This document shows, piece after piece, positions 1-8,029 of a DNA stretch of 64,000 bases. The stretch comes from CAWDMC01 sp963803295 (GTDB lineage Bacteria; Acidobacteriota; Terriglobia; UBA7540), in contig CAWDMC010000023.1 in NCBI GenBank assembly GCA_963803295.1, positions 248,001-312,000 on the forward strand, read 5' to 3'. The position numbers and the translations under genes were made by a program. The notes below the pieces were generated by a model. That model was not told the DNA's origin. It did not search any database and saw nothing but the letters and a program-made list of their open reading frames with translations. Within the stretch, counting starts at the first letter, position 1; each line of letters begins with the position of its first letter.

Positions 1-141
1 GAAGTTCCCATGCAGATGCAGCAGGGCCAAAGCCCCGTAGAGCAATTGAGCATTGAACTCTCGTCTAAGGGTAAGAACGGCATGATTGAACTGGCCTGGG
101 GCGGCTACCGCCTGACGGCGCCGTTCAGCGCCGCTGATTGA
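1..141 (+). CDS. C-terminal end of a DUF2911-like protein (partial)
   Basis: An open frame runs from the first base to a TGA at 139-141 and gives the last 46 residues of a protein whose start lies outside the window. The fragment ends in a beta-strand-like stretch (ELAWGGYRLTAPF). This resembles the C-terminus of the DUF2911 family, small secreted proteins common in Acidobacteriota and Bacteroidota with no defined role. With so little sequence the family call is tentative, but the coding frame itself is well supported by amino-acid composition. Confidence 0.5.
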   Translation, partial: EVPMQMQQGQSPVEQLSIELSSKGKNGMIELAWGGYRLTAPFSAAD

Positions 142-404
142 GTTGGACTTCGTAATGGCACCAGCCCCTGGCCTTTTCGCCCACCCCGATGACGCGAAGT
201 TCCTGGCGGCGGGAATCCTGGTGCATCTCGGCGTGTGGTGACGCCTTTGTGAACATCGCAACTATGACGGCGGGCGATTGCGGGAGTTATCACCCCTGGG
301 GGCAGAACTGCTTGACCGGCTCTGACAAAGCCTACACCAAGTCGTCGGGGCTTCCGGGAACCTGCTATACTTCCCGATTGCACCACTCGCTATCCTTTCG
401 ACGC

Positions 405-494
405 GGAGAGGTGTCCGAGTGGCTGAAGGAGCACGCTTGGAAAGCGTGTTTGGGGGAAACTCCAACGTGGGTTCGAATCCCACCCTCTCCGCCA
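405..494 (+). tRNA. tRNA-Ser (anticodon GGA)
   Basis: The full cloverleaf can be drawn. The acceptor arms GGAGAGG and CCTCTCC enclose the molecule. The anticodon stem CACGC/GCGTG carries the loop TTGGAAA, with anticodon GGA at 439-441. A long variable arm is present, as expected for a class II serine tRNA. The T-arm has the standard TTCGAAT loop. Discriminator G and an encoded CCA end at 494. It decodes UCC and UCU. No other intact tRNA was found in the window. Confidence 0.97.
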
Positions 495-626
495 TATTTC
501 TGCCATTTTACAGTATCGAAATGGGAAACCATTCTCCGTGAAAGGGCGTAAGAGGAGTCCCCTAAAATCCCCACAGTCCTTGGAACTTGCCACGCTATGA
601 GATTTGCAGGTTGTAGAAAGGATTAG

Positions 627-666
627 CACCTCGGCCAGGACTCGAACCTGGAACCCTTCGGTTAAC
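627..666 (-). other. 3' half of a tRNA-Asn gene; probable attachment-site remnant
   Basis: Read on the minus strand this is a tRNA from the anticodon to the discriminator base: anticodon GTT followed by AA, the 3' anticodon-stem strand CCGAA, a five-base variable loop, a perfect T-stem CCAGG/CCTGG with loop TTCGAGT, and the acceptor 3' strand CCGAGGT plus G. Nothing upstream can form the D-arm or the 5' acceptor strand. A break exactly at the anticodon loop is typical of att sites used by tyrosine integrases in tRNA genes. No integrase is visible nearby. Confidence 0.6.
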
Positions 667-1048
667 GTTCTTATTGAGTACGTGATTGGCCGTAGATCAA
701 CTCCGGTCTGTGCCCGGTGTCGCGAATGAATTCCTCAAGAGTTCTATGGCCGTGATCATTAGGAACTCCGCGTGCCAGAGAGAAGCCGCTCCCGGAAATA
801 TCTCGGTGGAATATATCGCAGATGCCCCGAAAACGGCGACGTGAGATAGTCCTCGTAGTTTCCAGTTACGGGCAGGGCGTGCCCGTGAATGTCAGCTAAA
901 AGCCTGGTCGTATTCTTTCGTAAGCTTTTCGAAAATATCAGTGCTGTCTGTGTTCCCGCCAACGGTTACCGCGGCGCGCGTCGAACCTACGAGATTTGTA
1001 ATCAAATAGCAGCGCTTTCCATTCCTTGTCCTGCTTGGTCACGCGAGT
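667..1048. other. Non-coding stretch, nothing recognised
   Basis: This interval lies between the tRNA fragment and the end of the GH39 gene. Only short reading frames of fewer than 70 codons cross it, without ribosome-binding sites or recognisable similarity. No clear terminator or repeat was seen. It could be decayed DNA left after loss of an integrated element. Confidence 0.4.
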
Positions 1049-2719
1049 TCACCAAGCCACTTCAACCAGGGAAACCGCATTGGGTGGCAGCTTGAAGCGG
1101 AGCTCGACTTTTCCTTCGCGGGCCACTAGCCACTTGGGCGATTCCAGCAACTGTAGTCGCCCAGCTTCCTCGATCCGGAAGTACTGCTTTGGCGCCGGCT
1201 CCTCGGGTGACCCCAGCGATCGCCAAAGAGCAAAGGCATTGGAGTGGCTGTCATCGATGCGATAGTGGCGGACTAGTACCTTAGGGAAAGATGTCGCCAA
1301 GCCTTCGAGCTGTAGGTCAACCGGAGTAGGCTCCCCAGGTTCGCCCACATCGTTGTAGTTCCAGATCAGAGTGCTCACACCACCAGAGTTCCGCGTGGCA
1401 AGGGCGTCGAGGCTGTGGACGGTTCCCGCCTCTGTCTCGAGAAGTGCGTTCAGCAGCTGAGCCCCTGTGCTCTCGGCGCGAATCCGCTCGCCAGACGTGC
1501 GACCGAGTAAACGAAAGATGTTCAGCACGGGTTTATCAACGCCACGGGTGGCCAGGCTTCGAAAGCCCACAAAGTAGGGTTGGTTCTCAAATTCGAAAGC
1601 CCAGGTCAACAAGCCCGCGAGATGGATCTTCGACCGTTCTGCAAGCTCCAGCGCCGCGCGGATCACTTCGGCTTCATAGGCTGCATACTGGGCGGTGTTG
1701 CGATAGGCGTTCTGTGGGTAACGGCTCGCGACACAGGCGGCGCATCCCTCCGGGTCGGACTCGCTGACCACCACTGGGCGGCTTCTGAACTTGTCGAAAC
1801 TCGCAACAATCTCGAATCCCCTAGCGAGGTCGGCGAGTTGCCGTCCGATCTGCATCTCGGGCAGGCCGTTCACCATGCGAGTCGCACCTTTGGCATGGAA
1901 CGAGACAAAGTCGAGAGGTACACCTTTTTGACCGGTGGCATCGCTCGTACCATCGTTGCAGTGTTCCAGAAATCTGCGCAGAAACTCGCCGGCGTGCGCA
2001 CTGGCCGGTCCGGTGGAGGCCGGGCCGCCCACACGGGCACTGGGCAGGGCGCGTTTCACCGCATCCGCGGTGTAATCATATAGCTTGAAATACTCCTCAG
2101 GCGTTGCCTGCCAGTACCTAATGTCGGGCTCATTCCAAACCTCCCAATACCAGTTCTCGACCTCTCTCTTGCCGTAGCGCTCGATCAAATGCAACACCAA
2201 TCGGTGAACCAGTTCGGCCCACTTCTTATAGTCCTTGGGAGGATAACTCCAGCCAGTCCAGAGAGTGCCCTTTGGCCAGTCATGTTGGTAAGGATCCGGG
2301 CGAACCGACAGCGCTTTGGGCATGAAGCCGATTTCCAGGAACGGTCTGGCTCCGGCGTCACGATAGGTGTCGAGAATGCGGTCGACGATGGTCCAATCAT
2401 AGACTGGATTTCCAGAAGCGTCTTCGGTATATGCATTTGTCGAACCCCATTTGAGCGCGGCAATACCATTTCCCGAGGTGAGAAGGTTGTGAGCCCTAAA
2501 ATAAACCGGCTGGTCGCTGAGCTCGGCGAGTTCGGAGATGAGCTTGCGGCCGAACTTCATGTAGGTGTAATTCGGCTCATCGTATCCAAAGAAACGCCAC
2601 ACGGACTCCCAAGAGCCGGCGCTCTCCTGTGCGTTCACGCGGATCGTGACCGATTGTTGGGGCCAGAGCGAAACCGGAGCCGCCAACAGCGCGTAGACGA
2701 GTGCGAGCCGCCTCAGCAT
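1049..2719 (-). CDS. Secreted GH39-like glycoside hydrolase
   Basis: A TIM-barrel glycosidase resembling family GH39 (beta-xylosidase/alpha-L-iduronidase group). The motif WEVWNEPD supplies the predicted acid/base Glu, and VVVSESDPEG near the barrel end supplies the predicted nucleophile Glu. A C-terminal beta-rich part follows, as in GH39. The chosen ATG at 2719 begins a textbook Sec signal (MLRRLALVYALLAAPVSL), so the enzyme should be exported. An alternative ATG at 2794 overlaps the stop of the upstream TPR gene as ATGA, which implies translational coupling, but it would put 25 residues before the signal. It is the second gene of a two-gene unit. Substrate is inferred only; the arabinofuranosidase nearby suggests hemicellulose or pectin side chains. 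Confidence 0.8.
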   Translation of the reverse strand: MLRRLALVYALLAAPVSLWPQQSVTIRVNAQESAGSWESVWRFFGYDEPNYTYMKFGRKLISELAELSDQPVYFRAHNLLTSGNGIAALKWGSTNAYTEDASGNPVYDWTIVDRILDTYRDAGARPFLEIGFMPKALSVRPDPYQHDWPKGTLWTGWSYPPKDYKKWAELVHRLVLHLIERYGKREVENWYWEVWNEPDIRYWQATPEEYFKLYDYTADAVKRALPSARVGGPASTGPASAHAGEFLRRFLEHCNDGTSDATGQKGVPLDFVSFHAKGATRMVNGLPEMQIGRQLADLARGFEIVASFDKFRSRPVVVSESDPEGCAACVASRYPQNAYRNTAQYAAYEAEVIRAALELAERSKIHLAGLLTWAFEFENQPYFVGFRSLATRGVDKPVLNIFRLLGRTSGERIRAESTGAQLLNALLETEAGTVHSLDALATRNSGGVSTLIWNYNDVGEPGEPTPVDLQLEGLATSFPKVLVRHYRIDDSHSNAFALWRSLGSPEEPAPKQYFRIEEAGRLQLLESPKWLVAREGKVELRFKLPPNAVSLVEVAW

Positions 2720-2790
2720 TCTTCGCCAGCCTCGCAGGCTTAGGATCAACAGAACGTTACCCTTGGAGCCAGTGGCCGTTCGACTGCACG

Positions 2791-3831
2791 TCATGGTTTG
2801 CCGGAATCTGGCCCCTTCTGAGCGCTCGGCAGCACCCCGGAAGTCTCGATCTGACGCATGATGTTCCTGGTTCGCTCTGCAACCTGGCTATTAGGATCGG
2901 CGGCCAGATACGCCTGCAGCTCCGCATAACCTTTGGCATATTCCTTGCGATTCAGGTAGACGTCGGCGAGCCTGAGATGGAACTCCGGCGGGACTGCTGA
3001 GTGGAGCGCTTGTGCCTTAACGTATTCAGCCTCAGCCCGCTCGTAGTTTCCCAGGTTATCGTGCACGAAGCCAAGTTGATAGTAGATCTGCCATTCTCCC
3101 GGCGAACGCCGCAGCCCGTCCGCGAGCACTGTTTCGGAATCTTTGTATCTCTGTTGCGCATTGAGCAGGATCGCGAGTTGGATGTAGGGCTCCAGGAACG
3201 CGCCGTCGCACTTGATCGACTTACGAAAAGCGGCTTCAGCGAGAGGAAGTTCATGATGCATCGCCAAAGTCAGGCCCAGTGCAGTCTGTGCACGCGCGTA
3301 ACACTCATCCTCGTCAAGAGCCTTCTGCAGGTGGCGCCTGGCTTCATCGAGCTTGCCTTCCTCAAGGGCAGCGGCGCCCCTTTCGTACTCTTTCCGAGCC
3401 TTCTTGGGAGCGGCCATATCCGTTGCAGTCTCGGCAGAGTCGGGGGTCGAAGGCTTCTTCTCCCGCACCGGCGCCAAGTAGACTGACGGGAACCGGCTGG
3501 CGAGGTAATTCATATCTACGTCAACGGTGACCGTCTGGAAACCTTTGGCGGTGACGACAACCCGGTAAGTGTTACCATTCAAGTCGCGGAACTCGAATTT
3601 GCCGTCGGTGCCGACAAAGTGCTGGTGGTCGGCGATTACCACGCCCTCCGCCTCCTCCAGACGCACGGTGACATCCGGCGGCAGTGGCGCACCGTCGATC
3701 CGGCGCACTTCTCCTTGAATGTAACCGCCCTTTTCACCCATTGCCGAAAGAGCGCAGATAAACAGTAAGGTGCCGAGGGCAGCGAGGCGGAAGCCCGCCA
3801 GTCTTAGGTACCACGAGAGGTGGTCAGACAT
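2791..3831 (-). CDS. Membrane-anchored or secreted TPR protein with N-terminal regulatory-type beta-sandwich
   Basis: After a hydrophobic N-terminal segment (LGTLLFICALSAMG) comes a CarboxypepD_reg-like domain (roughly residues 35-115), then a Ser/Pro/Thr-rich linker, then about five TPR units to the C-terminus. No catalytic motif is seen; TPRs bind proteins or peptides. The start at 3831 is preceded by GGAGAAGGGAG at good spacing, which favours it over an upstream codon at 3861. It is the first gene of a unit with the GH39 enzyme, whose possible ATG overlaps this stop. A role as a cell-envelope scaffold or glycan-binding partner is inferred from context only. Confidence 0.75.
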   Translation of the reverse strand: MSDHLSWYLRLAGFRLAALGTLLFICALSAMGEKGGYIQGEVRRIDGAPLPPDVTVRLEEAEGVVIADHQHFVGTDGKFEFRDLNGNTYRVVVTAKGFQTVTVDVDMNYLASRFPSVYLAPVREKKPSTPDSAETATDMAAPKKARKEYERGAAALEEGKLDEARRHLQKALDEDECYARAQTALGLTLAMHHELPLAEAAFRKSIKCDGAFLEPYIQLAILLNAQQRYKDSETVLADGLRRSPGEWQIYYQLGFVHDNLGNYERAEAEYVKAQALHSAVPPEFHLRLADVYLNRKEYAKGYAELQAYLAADPNSQVAERTRNIMRQIETSGVLPSAQKGPDSGKP

Positions 3832-3920
3832 TGGAAGCGCTCCCTTCTCCACAGACCTCATCCCAACCGAAACTCAATCGACAGATGATATCAGTCCGCG
3901 AATGAAACACAGCATACCGC

Positions 3921-3938
3921 AAACCGCGAACGCGGTTT
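3921..3938. promoter_or_regulatory. Inverted repeat in a divergent promoter region
   Basis: AAACCGCG and CGCGGTTT flank a two-base AA centre, giving eight perfectly paired positions on each side. The site sits between two divergent TPR genes (3831 minus, 4085 plus), 90 bases from the first start and 147 from the second. Position and symmetry fit a dimeric repressor operator. The regulator is unknown, and the centre does not match the LacI-type sites found elsewhere in the window. Confidence 0.4.
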
Positions 3939-4084
3939 CAGGAATGTTCGGAGGTTCCCTCCGCTTGCCGGTAATCGTCTGGTCCGATGGGTGAAAGCGG
4001 TCCCAAATCCTCGCGCTTCCGAGTTTCGAGTAGGCCCACGTGTGCTAAAATACTGGGCGTTCCTGACATTTAGAGAGGCATCGT

Positions 4085-6832
4085 TTGGAACGCTTTCACA
4101 CATCCAGCTGTTCGTCAGCTCGCCCGAGCTGTGTAGGGCGGTTGCGTCTGAACTTCCCTTTATTTTCACTCATTGCGGCTGTTCTCGCACTCACCCTCGT
4201 CGCCATACCCGTGCTCGCGTCACAACCATCGGATTCCTCGACGGAAGCTTATAAGCAGGGCATGATCCTTCTACAGAAAGCCGACTGGAAGGGCGCCATA
4301 GCTGCTTTTAAGCGGGTGACCAAATCCAACCCGCGGGATGTAAACGCTTACGTCAAACTGGGATTGGCGCTTTCCAGGGTGGGCGATCGCGAAGGCGCCG
4401 TTCGTGCCCTCCATACCGCCCTTGACCTTGATGCTCACTCTGCCGAAGCCCATTACTTACTGGGCAACGTCTTCGCCGACTCCCAACAATTCCAGGAGGC
4501 AATTGCGCATTTCGATGCGGCGATCAAGCTCAGGCCCGATTTTGAAGAAGCGCGCCTGGCTCTGGCCCTTTCCTGGCAGGAGTCCGGCGATGTCCAGAAA
4601 GCAGTCGCCCAATATCAAGCCGTGCTCGAACGCAACCCGAAATCCGCGCCGGCGCACAACGGTCTTGGACTTGCCTACTCGCAAGGCAACAATCTCATGG
4701 GAGCCATCGAGGAATACCGCAAGGCGATCGCACTAGAGCCTACCTTCATCCGGGCTTATAACAACCTCGGTGCGGGTTTGGCGAGGTCCGGGAATTGGGA
4801 GGAGTCCGCTGCTGTCCTCGAGAAGGCTGTCACCCTTGCCCCCCGCGATCTGGAAGCTCGCGTGAATCTCGGCATGGCCCTGCGAGGCAAAGGAGACGCT
4901 ACGGCGGCGCTCACCCAGTTCCGAAGCACCTTGGCACAGAATCCCAATTCAGAAGTCGCCTATCACTGCTTTTATGAGATGGCCCAAACGCTCAGGCAGA
5001 CAGGCGACTTGCAGGGCGCCGTTGAGGCCTTCAAAAAGGCAATCCAGGTGCGGCCGCGACTGAGCGAAGCCTATTACAACCTCGGATCCACACTAAAGCA
5101 GATGGCTTCGGCTCGTACGGCGAATGCGACCGGTCACATACCTCCACCAGAAGCTAGGAAGCATTTCGAGCGTGGCACAACCTTGCTGTCCCAGAACGAT
5201 CCGCATGCTGCAGCGAAGGAATTCATCGCCTGCCTGCAAATCGACACAGAATATGCTGAAGGCTACAACCTCTTAGGTTTCACCCTGGGCCAAAATGGCG
5301 ATCTGCCGGACGCCCTCGAGTCATTGCACAAAGCAATCTCGCTTGATTCCCAATCCGCAAGCGCCCACTACAATCTCGGTGTCGCTTTGTGGTATTCCGG
5401 CTGGCCCAGCCAGTCGCTCTCCGAACTGGAAAAGGCAGTCCAACTGGATCCGGTTTTAGTGGATGCCCACGCTTTTCTAAGCATGGTGCACCGCAAGCAG
5501 GGCAGCTATACACAGGCTATCGGCGAGGCAGGATGTGCGATCAGCCTCGACCGTAGTTATGTCCCTGCCTTCATTGATCAGGGCATTGCTTTGCTCAAGT
5601 CCGGACAGCTTGCCCCCGCCTTTGTGCAGTTTCAGGAGGCCCTGGATGTCGAACTGCGATCAGCCGGAAGCCAGGTGGATCTGAGCGAAGCCATTCACGA
5701 GATACGGCACGACACCGTTGGGCATTCGGAATTTCCCGAGGCGCACTACATTCTCGGCGAGATGCTAGGAAAGAGCGGTGCGGACCCAGATGAAATCATG
5801 GCCGAATTCCGGGAGTGCATCCGTGACGCTCCTGACTTCTACGAGGCTCACAACAGCCTTGGGCTTCTGCTAACCCAATTGGATAAGGGTGACGAAGCGA
5901 TTGCGGAGTTCCGCAAGGTGCTCGGGGACAAACCCGATTATGCCGATGCGCATGCGAACCTCGGAGCGCTGCTCATCGACAGTAACCTGGAGGAAGCCAC
6001 AAAGGAGCTTCGCACCGCGCTTCAACTTAAACCCGATATGGCCAAGGCGCATTTCAATCTTGCCCTCGCTTATGATCGCGCCACCGACTATGACAAAGAA
6101 ATCCAGGAGCTCGAAGCTGCGCTCGGATCCGATCCGACTTCCGGGCAAGCTGAGGCGGCTCTGGGAAAGGTTCTCTTTGCCAAAAAATCTTATGCGGAGG
6201 CCATCACTCATCTTCGCAGGGCCTTGAAACTTGACCCCGATCTGGGAAGCGCGCATTTCCAACTCGGGCTGGCCCTGGGAAGGCTGGGACAGCAGGAGGA
6301 ATCCGCTAAAGAACTGGAACTTGCCAAGAGCGCGAACGCCAAGCAGGATCGCGAGCGAATCGCGACCGCCGCGATCAACAGAGGCAGAATGGACTTGAAA
6401 GAAGCCGATCTGGAGCAGGCGGTCGTGGAGTTTCAGAATGCCTCCCGCCTTGAGCCAGACTGGGCCTTGGCTCACGAAGGGCTCGGCGAAGCTCTCCTGA
6501 GACAGAGCAAGGTGGAAGCCGCCATTGCAGAGCTTCGGCAGGCGCTCAAGTCATACCCCAGCTATTTCCAGGCTGAGCAAAATCTGGGCAAGGCGCTACT
6601 AAAGAACCATGATCTGGATGAAGCCGTCGTCCACCTACAGAATGCTATCCGCCTGCGGCCATTCTCGCCGGAGCCCTACAACGATCTCGGCCTCGCGCTG
6701 GCAGGAAAAGGGGACGTCAATCAGGCAGTCTCGGCCTTTAAGGAAGCCCTCAAAGTGGATCCGAAATTCTTGATCGCCGAGCAGAATTTGAATGCAGTTC
6801 AAAGGCGGGCCGGAAAGCCGCAGAACCCTTGA
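4085..6832 (+). CDS. Very large secreted TPR-repeat protein
   Basis: A 915-residue protein made almost entirely of 34-residue TPR units (repeated AH.NLG.AL..G and EAI..F..AL..DP patterns), with well over twenty copies. A hydrophobic segment (FSLIAAVLALTLVAIPVLA) follows a Ser/Arg-rich N-terminus and fits a signal peptide or anchor. The start is a TTG at 4085 with GAGAGG just upstream; later ATG codons would remove the signal. No enzymatic domain is present. A linker near residues 340-360 with PPPEARKHFERG splits the superhelix into two blocks. It starts a co-directional run with another TPR protein and a CRTAC1 protein. Function is inferred as an extracytoplasmic protein-binding scaffold. Confidence 0.85.
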   Translation: MERFHTSSCSSARPSCVGRLRLNFPLFSLIAAVLALTLVAIPVLASQPSDSSTEAYKQGMILLQKADWKGAIAAFKRVTKSNPRDVNAYVKLGLALSRVGDREGAVRALHTALDLDAHSAEAHYLLGNVFADSQQFQEAIAHFDAAIKLRPDFEEARLALALSWQESGDVQKAVAQYQAVLERNPKSAPAHNGLGLAYSQGNNLMGAIEEYRKAIALEPTFIRAYNNLGAGLARSGNWEESAAVLEKAVTLAPRDLEARVNLGMALRGKGDATAALTQFRSTLAQNPNSEVAYHCFYEMAQTLRQTGDLQGAVEAFKKAIQVRPRLSEAYYNLGSTLKQMASARTANATGHIPPPEARKHFERGTTLLSQNDPHAAAKEFIACLQIDTEYAEGYNLLGFTLGQNGDLPDALESLHKAISLDSQSASAHYNLGVALWYSGWPSQSLSELEKAVQLDPVLVDAHAFLSMVHRKQGSYTQAIGEAGCAISLDRSYVPAFIDQGIALLKSGQLAPAFVQFQEALDVELRSAGSQVDLSEAIHEIRHDTVGHSEFPEAHYILGEMLGKSGADPDEIMAEFRECIRDAPDFYEAHNSLGLLLTQLDKGDEAIAEFRKVLGDKPDYADAHANLGALLIDSNLEEATKELRTALQLKPDMAKAHFNLALAYDRATDYDKEIQELEAALGSDPTSGQAEAALGKVLFAKKSYAEAITHLRRALKLDPDLGSAHFQLGLALGRLGQQEESAKELELAKSANAKQDRERIATAAINRGRMDLKEADLEQAVVEFQNASRLEPDWALAHEGLGEALLRQSKVEAAIAELRQALKSYPSYFQAEQNLGKALLKNHDLDEAVVHLQNAIRLRPFSPEPYNDLGLALAGKGDVNQAVSAFKEALKVDPKFLIAEQNLNAVQRRAGKPQNP

Positions 6833-6934
6833 CTCGAGGGGTCCATTCGGACCGCACGCCTCTCCATTCCCGACGAAGGGCCGCATCCGGAAATTGGAGG
6901 GGATCAGTCTGAACTACAAGTTTGAGGTATCGCG

Positions 6935-8029
6935 GTGGGCAGCAGTCCTGGGCGGCAGATCGATGGCGCAAACTCACCCGTGAAGCTGTCCTCCCGAAAC
7001 GGCTTCGTGAGACTCCTGCTCTGGCTGACCTTGATGTTGGCGCCGGGTTGGTACTGGTCCGCACAATCTGGCACGCCTCGCTCAATTCAGCGCACTCAGA
7101 CGCCGATCCCATCAAAAGCAGACGATGACCAGCCTCTCGAAAACATGGAGGCGCTTATACGAAGAGGAAGTTACCAGAAGGCCATTCCTTCGCTTGAGGC
7201 CTATCTGCACAGATATCCCCAGTCCGCACGGGCTCACTATGACCTCGGGTATGCGACGTTCCGCACGCATGATATTCGCACATCCATCATGAGTCTTTCC
7301 AAATCTCTCGCCCTCGAGCCCGGGAATCCGGCAGCTCACAAAATTCTCGGTCTCGCCTGCTCCCTTACCGGACGATATGATTTGGCGGAAACCGAGTTAC
7401 GCGAGGCAGTACGCGAAGATCCCAAGTCTGCTGAGATCCACTATTTTCTTGGCCGGCTCTACTACACCCGGGGCGTTTACCCTCTGGCTAGGCGGGAACT
7501 TGATGAGGCGATTCAACTCGACCCCAGGTATATGAAGGCGTACGATAATCTTGGATTAACGATGGAGATTCTTGGGGACAAGGGGGCTGCGCTCAAAAAC
7601 TACACAATCGCCATGAAGTTAGACGAAGAACAACAACTGCGTTCCGAATGGCCCTATGTCAACACGAGCGCCTACTTCAACCGCTTGGAGCTGCCCGATA
7701 GTGCTCTCGAATACGCACAAAAGGCAGCAGGTATCAATCCGAACTCGGATTCCGCCTACGCTCAAATGGCCAAGGCTTACCGGATGAAGAGACAATGGAA
7801 AGAAAGCGCCGAGGCCGCGCAGAAAGCCATTGCCGCCAACCCTCGCGTGGCCGAGTATTATCACGTGTTGGGCATCTCGCTAAGAAGGCTCGGCGACGCC
7901 AAGGGAAGTGCAGCAGCATTGAAGAACTTCGAAAAGATCCACAATGACGAACTAAGCGATATCCCGCATCAACTCGCCGGACATAGCGGGCGGGGCATGG
8001 CAGCTCCGGGGCAACTGGATCATGATTAG
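6935..8029 (+). CDS. Secreted TPR protein paired with a CRTAC1 protein
   Basis: A protein of up to 364 residues with a hydrophobic export segment (VRLLLWLTLMLAPGWYWS) and about seven TPRs. The GTG at 6980 would place the signal closer to the N-terminus, so the exact start is uncertain. It closely resembles the TPR protein at 20689-21753 in unit order (YLHRYPQSARAHYDLGY against YLAEHSNSPKAWYFLGY) and looks like its paralogue. Its stop overlaps the start of the following CRTAC1 gene by eight bases, so the two are probably co-translated. TPR plus CRTAC1 pairing recurs in this window; the joint function is unknown. Confidence 0.8.
   Translation: MGSSPGRQIDGANSPVKLSSRNGFVRLLLWLTLMLAPGWYWSAQSGTPRSIQRTQTPIPSKADDDQPLENMEALIRRGSYQKAIPSLEAYLHRYPQSARAHYDLGYATFRTHDIRTSIMSLSKSLALEPGNPAAHKILGLACSLTGRYDLAETELREAVREDPKSAEIHYFLGRLYYTRGVYPLARRELDEAIQLDPRYMKAYDNLGLTMEILGDKGAALKNYTIAMKLDEEQQLRSEWPYVNTSAYFNRLELPDSALEYAQKAAGINPNSDSAYAQMAKAYRMKRQWKESAEAAQKAIAANPRVAEYYHVLGISLRRLGDAKGSAAALKNFEKIHNDELSDIPHQLAGHSGRGMAAPGQLDHD

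Noticed and set aside
627..720. A second complete tRNA gene
   Set aside because: No D-arm or 5' acceptor strand can be formed; only the half from the anticodon to the discriminator exists.
4085..4098. Possible fourth LacI-type site overlapping a TTG start
   Set aside because: Two core positions differ from the other three sites, so it is mentioned only as a weak variant and not listed as a feature.
5870..6475. 201-codon minus-strand frame inside the large TPR gene
   Set aside because: The plus strand shows continuous TPR periodicity across the interval, so the reverse frame is a shadow.
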